DNA of 6,897 bases from the NCBI GenBank assembly GCA_026984895.1, contig JALSRF010000485.1:1-6897 (forward strand). The letters are read 5' to 3'. Below, one piece after another: positions 1 to 5,815 of the stretch. Under the pieces are notes generated by a model. That model saw nothing but the letters and a program-made list of their open reading frames with translations. It searched no databases and was not told the origin of the DNA. The DNA comes from Paracoccaceae bacterium. GTDB lineage: Bacteria; Pseudomonadota; Alphaproteobacteria; Rhodobacterales; Rhodobacteraceae. The position numbers were made by a program, and so were the translations under genes. Numbering within the stretch: the first letter of the stretch is position 1; each line of letters begins with the position of its first letter.

Positions 1-1
1 A

Positions 2-97
2 GAATCGCCGGTGCTGTGGTGCAAGTGGTCCGAAAAATACATCAACTGGCGCCAGCTTGAAATCCTGGGCCTGATGTCGAAGGGGAACTGGGCATGA
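2..97 (+). CDS. C-terminal end of an unidentified protein (partial)
   Basis: An open frame enters from the left edge and gives 31 codons before a TGA at 95-97. The residues are rich in Trp and Lys (for example LWCKWSEKYINWRQ) and end in SKGNWA. I do not recognise the family from this tail. Its stop overlaps the start of the next gene in an ATGA arrangement, so the two are almost certainly co-transcribed and translationally coupled. By context it probably belongs to the same surface-glycan operon as the glycosyltransferase and sulfotransferase downstream. It might be another sulfotransferase or glycan enzyme, but that is a guess from position only. That the frame is coding is supported by this coupling and by the in-frame ribosome-binding site for the next gene at 81-86. 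Confidence 0.6.
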   Translation, partial: ESPVLWCKWSEKYINWRQLEILGLMSKGNWA

Positions 98-1791
98 GCG
101 TGGGCATCGTCATGCTGGTGCATGAAGCCCTGAATCGCGCGGCCCAGGTCACGCGGCACTGGGCAACGAACGGCTGCCCCGTGGTGGTTCATGTTGACAG
201 GCAGGTGGACCGCCGGGCCCACGCCAGGTTTCGCGAAAGCCTGAGCGATCTTGAAAACGTCGCCTTCTGCCGGCGGCACCGCGGCCAATGGGGCACGTTT
301 TCACTGGTCAGGGCGGCGCAGTCGGGATCGGAGCTGATGTTGGCGACCTTTCCCGAAGTGCGCCATGTCTACCTTGCCTCGGGCACATGCCTGCCGCTGA
401 GACCGGTGCAGGAACTGATCGACTACCTCGCCGAACGCCCGCAGACCGACTTCATCGAATCCGTAACCACCCAGGACGTCCTGTGGACCATCGGCGGTTT
501 CGACGAAGAGCGCTTTACCCTGCGCTTTCCCTTCTCCTGGAAAAGGCACCGCCGCCTGTTTGACGCCTATGTGCGGCTGCAGCGCCGCCTGGGCATGAAA
601 AGACGCATCCCGCCGGGCATCGAGCCGCACCTCGGTTCGCAATGGTGGTGCCTGACGCGCCAGACCCTGTCTGCCATACTGGAGGATCCGAAGCGCCCGG
701 TCTACGACCGGTATTTTTCCAGGGTGTGGATCCCCGACGAAAGCTATTTCCAGACCCTGGCCAGACGCTATTCCACCCGGATCGAAAGCCGCTCGCTGAC
801 CCTGTCAAAGTTCGACTACAAGGGAAAGCCGCATATCTTCTATGACGATCACCTGAAACTCCTGCGCCGATCGGACTGTTTCGTGGCACGAAAGATCTGG
901 CCGCATGCCAACAAGCTTTACGACAACTTCCTGTCGCCGGAGCTTGGCCGCATGGGGGCCGCAGAACCGAACCCGGGCAAGATCGACAAGATCTTTGCCA
1001 AGGCCGTCGAACGGCGCACCAACGGGCGCGCCGGGCTGGTCATGCACAGCCGGTTTCCACGCGAGGGTTTCGAAAAGGGCAAGACCAGCGCGCCCTATTC
1101 GGTGTTCGAGGGTTTCAGCGAACTGTTCGAAGGCTTCGAAGACTGGCTTGACCGGATGACGGGCGCCCGGATTCACGGGCATCTCTTCAGCCCGGAACGG
1201 GTCGAGTTCGCCGGGCGGCAGTCGGTCTTTACGGGCGCTCTGTCCGACAGTGCCGCGCTTCGCGACTACGATCCGCGCGGGTTTTTCACCAGCCTGATCT
1301 GGAACACCCGGGGCGAGCGCCAGTGTTTCCAGTTCGGCCCGCGAGACACGCAGGACATCTCCTGGCTGATCGCCACCGACCCGAACGCACAGATTTCCGT
1401 CATCACCGGGGCCTGGGCGATTCCGCTGTCCTTTTCGAACATGAACTTTTCCGACATCAGAAAAGAGGCCGCGCGGCTGCAGAAGATCGAGACCGAGCAC
1501 CTGGGGATTCTCGGCTCCATCTATACCAAGGCCCGGGTGCGCATCTGGTCGCTTGCCGAGTTCGTGGACTCCCCCATGGAGCCGTTGCAGTCAATCATCG
1601 ACGAAATGGGGCCCCGGCCGTCGAACCTTCTGGCCGAGGCACCGCGCATGGTCAATCTCGAAGGGTTCGGCCAGTTCCTCCAGAACCTCAAGAACCAGGG
1701 CATGCAGCCGCAACTGATGGGCGACTTTCCCACCGACCGGACCAGCGGCGGCCGGCGCAGGAGCCGCCACCGTCCCTATCTGGTGAAATGA
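94..1791 (+). CDS. GT14 core-2/I-branching-type glycosyltransferase with C-terminal extension
   Basis: This 565-residue protein has an N-terminal glycosyltransferase domain of the core-2/I-branching (beta-1,6-N-acetylglucosaminyltransferase or xylosyltransferase) family GT14, at about residues 1-275. Family-like motifs in order are HVDRQ (33-37), LASGTCLPLRP (94-104), GSQWW (181-185), PDESYFQTL (214-222) and FVARKIW (263-269). Glu216 in PDES is in the position where the family carries its catalytic base; that is inference from family knowledge. Residues from about 300 to the end are not part of GT14. They begin near RAGLVMHSRFPREG (313-326) and finish in a very basic tail (GGRRRSRHR). I recall such extensions being filed as a domain of unknown function (DUF5928) in Rhodobacteraceae, but could not check this. 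There is no signal peptide or membrane segment, so a cytosolic or membrane-peripheral enzyme is likely. The start is fixed by AGGGGA at 81-86, 7 nt upstream, and by the 4-nt overlap with the preceding gene. The sugar donor and acceptor are unknown; surface polysaccharide is the likely target, given the adjacent sulfotransferase. Confidence 0.85.
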   Translation: MSVGIVMLVHEALNRAAQVTRHWATNGCPVVVHVDRQVDRRAHARFRESLSDLENVAFCRRHRGQWGTFSLVRAAQSGSELMLATFPEVRHVYLASGTCLPLRPVQELIDYLAERPQTDFIESVTTQDVLWTIGGFDEERFTLRFPFSWKRHRRLFDAYVRLQRRLGMKRRIPPGIEPHLGSQWWCLTRQTLSAILEDPKRPVYDRYFSRVWIPDESYFQTLARRYSTRIESRSLTLSKFDYKGKPHIFYDDHLKLLRRSDCFVARKIWPHANKLYDNFLSPELGRMGAAEPNPGKIDKIFAKAVERRTNGRAGLVMHSRFPREGFEKGKTSAPYSVFEGFSELFEGFEDWLDRMTGARIHGHLFSPERVEFAGRQSVFTGALSDSAALRDYDPRGFFTSLIWNTRGERQCFQFGPRDTQDISWLIATDPNAQISVITGAWAIPLSFSNMNFSDIRKEAARLQKIETEHLGILGSIYTKARVRIWSLAEFVDSPMEPLQSIIDEMGPRPSNLLAEAPRMVNLEGFGQFLQNLKNQGMQPQLMGDFPTDRTSGGRRRSRHRPYLVK

Positions 1792-1794
1792 TCC

Positions 1795-3234
1795 ATGGGC
1801 GCGCGCGAATTTACCCATTTCGTGATTCTCGCGGGGATGCGCACCGGATCGAACCTGCTGCAATCCCTGCTGAACGCAAACCGGGGCGTCACCTGTCATG
1901 GCGAACTGTTCAATCCCGGTTTCGTCGGCGGCCCGAAACATGCGCAATACCTGGGCTTTACCTTGAAACGGCGAAACGAAGATCCGCTGGCCCTGCTGCA
2001 GCGGCTGCGCGACCAGCCGGACGGCATTCACGGCTTTCGCCTGTTCGAAGACCATGACCCGCGCGCGCTGGAAGCCTGCCTGAACGACCGCGCCTGCGCC
2101 AAGATCGTCCTGACGCGCAACCCGGTGGATTCCTACGTTTCGCTGAAGATCGCGCGCAAGACCGGGCAATGGCGCCTGGGCGACATGAAACACGCCAGGA
2201 CAGCGCGAATCCGCTTCGACGCCGCCGAATTCGATGCCTTCACAAGCGCGCGCACCGCATTCCATCGCACCATCACCCGCACCCTGCAACGCACCGGGCA
2301 GGCCGCGTTTCGGATCGGGTATGCCGACCTGGCGGACAGCGACGCGGTTGACGGGCTGATCCGGTATCTGGGCATCGAACCGCACCCCGCCGGCGGCGGC
2401 ACCAGGCCGCGGAAACAGAACCCGCAGCCGCTGCGAGAAAAGGTCTCCAACTTTGCCGAAATGCAGGCGGCGCTGGCCGGCACCGACCATTTTGCAACCG
2501 ACGATCTGCCAAGCTTCGAGCCGGCGCGCCCTCCGGCGGTCAGGACCCATATCGCCGCCCCCAGAAGCCCGGTTCTGTTCATGCCGATACGCTCGGGCCC
2601 GACCGCGGCGCTGCGCAACTGGCTGGCCGAACTGGACAAGGCACGCCCCGAGGAACTGCAGAGCGGCTTCACCCAGAAAACGCTGCGCCAGTGGAAACGG
2701 CGCATGCGGCGGCACGTCTCTTTCACGGTCGTGCGCCACCCGGTAGCACGGCTTCACGACGCGTTTCAGCGCCACATCCTTTTGCCCGGAGACAGCAGTT
2801 TTCCGACGATCCGGGAGACCCTGAAAAAGGCATACGGCCTGCCACTGCCGGACCTGGACAGGGCGGCGACAACCGGGCCCGAACAGTACCGGGAGGCTTT
2901 CCTGAAATTTGCCGAATTCGTCCGCGGCAACCTTGCCGGGCAGACCGCGATTCGGGTCGATCCCGCCTGGGCATCGCAGGCCGCCGTGCTGCAGGGAATG
3001 TGCGCGGTTGCCATTCCCGATCATGTCTTTCGCGAAAACGAACTGGCCGCCGGGCTTGCGTTTCTGGCCGGTCAGCTGGGGCTGGGCGCACCCGCCTACG
3101 CGCCGGTGCGCGACCTGCCCTTCGAGCTGTCCGAAATCTATGGCAAGGAGATCGAGACCGCCGTTCGGGCCGCCTATCAGCGCGATTACATGATGTTCGG
3201 CTTCGGCCCCTGGAACGAAGACCGACCCGCCTGA
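1795..3234 (+). CDS. Two-domain sulfotransferase (Stf0/NodH-like N half, sulfotransferase-2-like C half)
   Basis: This 479-residue protein is likely to transfer sulfate from PAPS to a carbohydrate. The N-terminal half (about 1-225) carries a 5'-phosphosulfate loop AGMRTGSNLL (13-22). It also has a 3'-phosphate motif VLTRNPVDSYVS (105-116), with Arg108 and Ser116 eight residues apart as in classical sulfotransferases. A KQNPQPLREKVSNF segment (207-220) resembles the end of Stf0/NodH proteins. The C-terminal half (about 258-479) looks like a second, sulfotransferase-family-2 fold. It has FMPIRSGPTAALRNWL (262-277) where PKTAGT is expected, then FTVVRHPVARLHDAF (310-324), then PDHVFREN, and a terminal YQRDYMMFGFGPW. 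In this half the P-loop Lys is missing and the usual Ser, eight residues after Arg314, is Asp322, so it may be inactive or structural. The gene starts 3 nt after the glycosyltransferase stop, with GGTGA 8 nt upstream. Moving the start downstream would cut the first PAPS loop. Acceptor specificity is not readable. Confidence 0.82.
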   Translation: MGAREFTHFVILAGMRTGSNLLQSLLNANRGVTCHGELFNPGFVGGPKHAQYLGFTLKRRNEDPLALLQRLRDQPDGIHGFRLFEDHDPRALEACLNDRACAKIVLTRNPVDSYVSLKIARKTGQWRLGDMKHARTARIRFDAAEFDAFTSARTAFHRTITRTLQRTGQAAFRIGYADLADSDAVDGLIRYLGIEPHPAGGGTRPRKQNPQPLREKVSNFAEMQAALAGTDHFATDDLPSFEPARPPAVRTHIAAPRSPVLFMPIRSGPTAALRNWLAELDKARPEELQSGFTQKTLRQWKRRMRRHVSFTVVRHPVARLHDAFQRHILLPGDSSFPTIRETLKKAYGLPLPDLDRAATTGPEQYREAFLKFAEFVRGNLAGQTAIRVDPAWASQAAVLQGMCAVAIPDHVFRENELAAGLAFLAGQLGLGAPAYAPVRDLPFELSEIYGKEIETAVRAAYQRDYMMFGFGPWNEDRPA

Positions 3235-3258
3235 GCGGAGACGGACCCGCCTGAGCGG
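3224..3258. repeat. 20-bp tandem duplication with a shared 15-bp word
   Basis: GACCCGCCTGAGCGG occurs at 3224-3238 and again, without mismatch, at 3244-3258, with a period of 20 bp. The first copy holds the sulfotransferase stop codon (TGA 3232-3234). The second lies between the convergent genes and supplies the left arm of the hairpin at the ptsN stop. Each copy also contains a small CCGC-CTGA-GCGG inverted repeat. This looks like a replication-slippage or local duplication event at the operon boundary. Confidence 0.85.
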
Positions 3259-3265
3259 CTCAGGC
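3249..3265. terminator. Candidate bidirectional hairpin between convergent genes
   Basis: GCCTGAG (3249-3255) pairs perfectly with CTCAGGC (3259-3265) around a CGG loop. It lies between the plus-strand sulfotransferase stop and the minus-strand ptsN stop, and its right arm includes the ptsN stop codon (3260-3262). A symmetric GC stem between convergent genes suits termination from both directions. Neither side has a T-tract, so it may be weak, Rho-assisted, or mainly protect 3' ends. Confidence 0.4.
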
Positions 3266-3724
3266 CGCGCGCGAGGACGGCGCTTCGGTCAGGATCGCGT
3301 GCAGCGCCACCGGATCCGAATTCGCCCGCAGTTTCGAACAGATCGAAGCATCGCGCATGGTCCGGGAGACCAGGGCCAGCGCCTTGAGATGCTCCACCCC
3401 TGCATTCCTGGGGGCAAACAGCCCGAAGACAAGATCAACCGGCTGCCTGTCCACCGACTCGAAATCCAGCGGCTTGTCCAGCTTGAGGAACACGCCCCGG
3501 ATTTCGTCCAGATCACGCAGGCGGGCATGCGGCAGGGCAACCCCCTTGCCGACGCCGGTCGGCCCCAGCCCCTCGCGCTCCAGCAGGGCCGAGACGGATT
3601 CTTCCATGTCAATCCCGAATGCGTCCGCCGCAATTTCGCCCATGGTCAGAAACAGCCGCTTCTTGCTTGAAACGGAACTGGTCGCCTTGACGGCGGACGG
3701 GCTCAACAACTGCGTCAGGTCCAT
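3260..3724 (-). CDS. ptsN: Nitrogen-regulatory PTS EIIA component (EIIA-Ntr)
   Basis: This 154-residue protein is a single PTS EIIA type-2 (fructose/mannitol-like) domain. It is the terminal phosphate acceptor of the nitrogen phosphotransferase system, taking phosphate from NPr in the cytosol and regulating targets rather than transporting sugar. The active-site His is His66 within GVGKGVALPHARL (57-69), matching the family motif around the phosphorylated His of E. coli PtsN. The length is usual for the family (about 150-165). It follows hpf with a 36-nt gap, the order known from E. coli, and is the last gene of the block; rapZ and ptsO do not follow it here. The nearest Shine-Dalgarno-like sequence, GGGGA, is 12 nt from the ATG, rather far. 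It overlaps a small GGAA-ACG-TTCC hairpin (3729-3739), so translation may depend on coupling to hpf or on leader structure. Its stop codon lies inside the intergenic hairpin. Confidence 0.93.
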   Translation of the reverse strand: MDLTQLLSPSAVKATSSVSSKKRLFLTMGEIAADAFGIDMEESVSALLEREGLGPTGVGKGVALPHARLRDLDEIRGVFLKLDKPLDFESVDRQPVDLVFGLFAPRNAGVEHLKALALVSRTMRDASICSKLRANSDPVALHAILTEAPSSRAA

Positions 3725-3745
3725 TTTCGGAACGTTTCCCCAATT

Positions 3746-3759
3746 CGGGCGATCGCCCG
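3746..3759. repeat. Perfect 14-bp palindrome in the hpf-ptsN gap
   Basis: CGGGCGATCGCCCG is its own reverse complement. It begins one nucleotide after the hpf stop codon on the minus strand. In RNA it can form a CGGGC/GCCCG stem with a GATC tetraloop. No T-tract follows, so a full terminator is unlikely. An mRNA-stabilising or processing stem that sets the hpf:ptsN ratio, or a protein-binding palindrome, are alternatives. The core GCGATCGC is itself an 8-bp palindrome. Confidence 0.55.
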
Positions 3760-3760
3760 T

Positions 3761-4339
3761 TCACTTCACGTTTCTGGGGTCAACCCAGCCGATGTTTCCA
3801 TCTTCACGCCGGTAGACCACGTTTATCCCGTCGCTGCCTTCGTTGCGAAAGACCAGCGCCGGGGCTCCGGCAAGTTCCAGTTGCATCACCGCTTCGCCAA
3901 CCGTGATGGACGGAATGGTTGCTTCCATCTCGGCGATGACCATCGGCTGCAGCGATTCGGGCTCGGTTTCGTCCGAGTCATCGCCCGGGGCGAGGATATA
4001 GGAGGAAGCCGCAAGGAGTTCAACCGGTCGTTCGCCGCGCTGCTTGTGGTGGTCTTTCAGCCGCCGCTTGTAGCGGCGCAGCTGCTTTTCCATCTTTTCG
4101 TTGCACTTGTCGAAGGCTTCATAGATCTCGTGCGCCCGGCCCTTTGCCTGTGCCGTAAGCCCCGTTGACAGATGCACCACCGTTTCGCAGATGAACTCGG
4201 CCCCGTTTCTGGAAAACACCACATTGGCGTCGGTCGGCCGTTCGGCATATTTCGCAATCACCTCGCCAAGTTCGGATTTCACATGGGTCTGAAGCGCCGC
4301 TCCAATGTCAAGCTGCTTTCCGCTGATCTGATAACGCAT
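3761..4339 (-). CDS. hpf: Long-form ribosome hibernation promoting factor
   Basis: This 192-residue protein has an N-terminal S30AE/HPF domain at about 1-105. It contains the Lys/Arg-rich helix DKCNEKMEKQLRRYKRRLKD, which would contact 16S rRNA near the decoding centre. An acidic linker (DDSDETEPE) leads to the C-terminal dimerisation domain at about 132-192 (MVIAEMEATIPSITVGEAV to NIGWVDP). The two-domain layout is the long form, which in other bacteria pairs 70S ribosomes into inactive 100S dimers in stationary phase or stress. The frame stays open upstream to an ATG at 4387, but MRYQISGKQLDIG is the natural start. GGAGG sits 4 nt from the ATG at 4339 and only 1 nt from the adjacent ATG at 4342, so 4339 is preferred. 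hpf lies downstream of lptB, separated by a candidate terminator and its own promoter, and upstream of ptsN. E. coli has rpoN between lptB and hpf; here it is absent. Confidence 0.93.
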   Translation of the reverse strand: MRYQISGKQLDIGAALQTHVKSELGEVIAKYAERPTDANVVFSRNGAEFICETVVHLSTGLTAQAKGRAHEIYEAFDKCNEKMEKQLRRYKRRLKDHHKQRGERPVELLAASSYILAPGDDSDETEPESLQPMVIAEMEATIPSITVGEAVMQLELAGAPALVFRNEGSDGINVVYRREDGNIGWVDPRNVK

Positions 4340-4343
4340 CATG

Positions 4344-4350
4344 CCTCCTT
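4344..4350 (-). promoter_or_regulatory. Strong Shine-Dalgarno of hpf
   Basis: The minus strand reads AAGGAGG just upstream of two consecutive ATG codons (4342 and 4339). It is the best ribosome-binding site in the window. It favours the second ATG (4-nt spacing) over the first (1 nt), and argues against the upstream ATG at 4387, which would place this site inside the coding region. Confidence 0.75.
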
Positions 4351-4371
4351 TTCTCTTGATGAATCCGTCGC

Positions 4372-4456
4372 GCGGCCCGGCCGCCAACGGGTTGTCGTGC
4401 TGCTCGTTTTCCTAGAAAGTCCATGCCCGCACCCGGGTGCGTTCCGGCCAAGGCCG
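4372..4456 (-). repeat. Three inverted repeats in the hpf 5' leader
   Basis: Within the 206-nt gap between lptB and hpf there are three GC-rich inverted repeats. CGGCC-N2-GGCCG lies at 4445-4456. A perfect 14-bp palindrome CGCACCCGGGTGCG lies at 4428-4441. GCGGCC-N-GGCCGC lies at 4372-4384. All fall between the proposed hpf promoter and its Shine-Dalgarno, so they would be transcribed in a leader of roughly 145 nt. They do not match any riboswitch I can recognise. The rest of the gap holds only the promoter, the lptB terminator and a 26-codon open frame (4412-4492, minus) of doubtful reality. Confidence 0.5.
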
Positions 4457-4490
4457 TCGAGCGATGGTAGCAAGTACACTCATTGCCTTC

Positions 4491-4520
4491 ATTTGGCGGT
4501 GAGTCCCGTGCCGCTGTCAA
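4491..4520 (-). promoter_or_regulatory. Candidate sigma-70 promoter for hpf
   Basis: On the minus strand a perfect -35 box TTGACA (4520-4515) is followed after 18 nt by CCAAAT (4496-4491), a weak -10. Loosely conserved -10 boxes are common in alphaproteobacteria. It sits 11 bp beyond the candidate lptB terminator and points at hpf-ptsN, giving a start near 4484 and a leader of about 145 nt. The box does not look like a sigma-54 or heat-shock promoter. Confidence 0.45.
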
Positions 4521-4531
4521 CTCCAATATGG

Positions 4532-4561
4532 AAAACTTTCCGGGCTCAGCCGATCCGGAAA
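4532..4561 (-). terminator. Candidate intrinsic terminator of the kdsD-lpt operon
   Basis: On the minus strand TTTCCGG (4561-4555) pairs with CCGGAAA (4543-4537), and GTTTT follows (4536-4532). The 7-bp stem encloses an 11-nt loop containing the lptB stop codon, and a small GGC/GCC pair could shorten that loop. The T-tract is only four long, so efficiency is uncertain. Its position at the lptB stop, and just before a TTGACA promoter, supports a real transcription-unit boundary. Confidence 0.5.
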
Positions 4562-5298
4562 CTGTCCCCAAGGTAGACACGGCGAACGTTTTCATCCTGG
4601 ACAACCTGCTGGGCGGTGCCGCTCATCAACACCGTCCCATCATGCAAGATGTAGGCCCGGTCCACGATTTCAAGCGTTTCGCGCACGTTATGATCCGTGA
4701 TCAGGACGCCGATGCCACGGTTCTTGAGGTCCGCGACCAGGTTGCGTATCTCGCCAACCGCGATCGGGTCCACCCCGGCAAAGGGTTCGTCCAGCAGCAC
4801 GTATTTCGGGCTTGCCGCCAGGCACCTGGCAATCTCGACGCGCCGGCGCTCGCCCCCGGACAGCGACAGGGCGGATGCGCGGCGCAGATGCGTGATGGAG
4901 AATTCCGACAGCAGGTCCTCCAGCCGCTCGCGCCGGGTGACCTTGTCGGATTCCGAGATTTCAAGGATCGACAGGATGTTGTCCTCTACCGACATGCCGC
5001 GGAAAATCGACATTTCCTGCGGCAGATAGCCGATGCCCAGCCTTGCCCGGCGATACATGGGCAGAAGCGTCACATCGCGCCCGTCAAGAACCACCTTTCC
5101 GCCCTCGGACGTCACCAGCCCGGCAATGGCGTAGAAACAGGTCGTCTTGCCGGACCCGTTCGGCCCGAGCAGGGCGACCACCTCGGCCCGCATCAAGTCC
5201 AGGCTGACGTCGCGGATCACCACGCGCTTGCGGTAGCTCTTGCGCAGGTTGGAGACCCGCAGCCCTGCCTGCCCCTCCTGCACCGAAAGGCCGGTCAC
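4546..5298 (-). CDS. lptB: LPS export ABC transporter ATP-binding protein LptB
   Basis: This 250-residue cytoplasmic ATPase works as a dimer with LptF/LptG to pull LPS out of the inner membrane and push it onto LptC and LptA. All ABC motifs are present: Walker A GPNGSGKTT (45-53), Q-loop YLPQE with Gln94, signature LSGGE (146-150), Walker B YVLLDEP with catalytic Glu171, D-loop AGVDP (174-178), and switch His203 in TDHN. The sequence around FRGMSVEDNI and YLGDSFRIG is typical of LptB rather than of amino-acid transporter ATPases. The start is GTG at 5298 and overlaps the lptA stop by 4 nt (GTGA), implying translational coupling. This leaves about 12 residues before the core fold; a second in-frame GTG (codon 6) is possible. 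lptF and lptG are not in the window and are usually encoded elsewhere. Confidence 0.96.
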   Translation of the reverse strand: MTGLSVQEGQAGLRVSNLRKSYRKRVVIRDVSLDLMRAEVVALLGPNGSGKTTCFYAIAGLVTSEGGKVVLDGRDVTLLPMYRRARLGIGYLPQEMSIFRGMSVEDNILSILEISESDKVTRRERLEDLLSEFSITHLRRASALSLSGGERRRVEIARCLAASPKYVLLDEPFAGVDPIAVGEIRNLVADLKNRGIGVLITDHNVRETLEIVDRAYILHDGTVLMSGTAQQVVQDENVRRVYLGDSFRIG

Positions 5299-5807
5299 GG
5301 ATTGCCGCCGGACTTGAAGATGGTCTTGACCCGCCCGTGAAGCACGGCCGAGCCCTTGTTCAGGTCGATCACCATGCGCGCCGACGACAGCGCGTTGGCG
5401 CCCTGGGTCAGGATCACATGGCCGATCATCACGATCTGACCCTTTTCGATGGAATATTCCGCCTCGTCCGCTTCGGCCGCCTCGGCGCCATTGACCAGCG
5501 TGACCCCGCCCGAGGCCAGCAACCGCGAGATCCGCCCGGTGGCCTCTCCGTTTTCGGCCGCGTATTCGACCCGCACCCTGGCGGCCGAAAGGCGCATCTC
5601 TCCCTGGCCCACCCGCACGTTGCCGATGAACTCGGCCGACCCGTCGCCCTGGTCAACCTTCAGCTGGTCGGCCGTGATCTCCACTGGCAGGGAGGCATCC
5701 TGTCTCAGCCCGCCGAACGGCACTTGCGTGCCCTGCGCCAACGCGCCCTGGGCAAAAAAAGCCGCGAACAGCCCGGCAATCAACATGCGTGCAAACGACA
5801 TCGGCAT
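5295..5807 (-). CDS. lptA: LPS transport periplasmic protein LptA
   Basis: This 170-residue periplasmic protein is the bridge that carries LPS from LptC to LptD at the outer membrane. A signal peptide is clear: Arg7, hydrophobic MLIAGLFAAFFA, and a likely cut after Ala24 (ALA|QG). The mature part is an OstA/LptA beta-jellyroll from about residue 40 (LPVEITADQLKVDQGDGSA) to about 155, with the repeated beta-strand pattern FIGNVRVGQGEMRLSA. Its length is near that of other LptA proteins (about 170-185). It starts 8 nt after lptC and overlaps lptB by 4 nt. GGAAG lies 2 nt before the ATG at 5807 but 8 nt before the in-frame ATG at codon 3 (5801), so translation may actually begin at 5801; the signal peptide is intact either way. 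Confidence 0.92.
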   Translation of the reverse strand: MPMSFARMLIAGLFAAFFAQGALAQGTQVPFGGLRQDASLPVEITADQLKVDQGDGSAEFIGNVRVGQGEMRLSAARVRVEYAAENGEATGRISRLLASGGVTLVNGAEAAEADEAEYSIEKGQIVMIGHVILTQGANALSSARMVIDLNKGSAVLHGRVKTIFKSGGNP

Positions 5808-5815
5808 TTCTTCCG

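Noticed and set aside
805..1500. A 231-codon minus-strand open frame opposite the glycosyltransferase
   Set aside because: No family motif, no plausible ribosome-binding site noted, and it is a mirror of a real coding frame.
1591..3024. A 477-codon open frame on the minus strand opposite the glycosyltransferase end and sulfotransferase
   Set aside because: It lies wholly opposite two well-supported genes, has no recognisable domain, and such long antisense frames are expected in DNA with strong GC bias at third positions.
4340..4387. A longer hpf starting at the ATG at 4387
   Set aside because: The extra 16 residues are not HPF-like, and the strong AAGGAGG site would fall inside the coding region.
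4412..4492. The 26-codon frame in the hpf leader as an annotated gene
   Set aside because: Its first ATG overlaps the proposed -10 box and the second has only a poorly spaced AAGG; kept as a part of a finding, not as a gene.
4483..5340. A 285-codon plus-strand open frame opposite lptB
   Set aside because: The lptB frame has every ABC motif; the opposite frame has composition typical of an antisense shadow.
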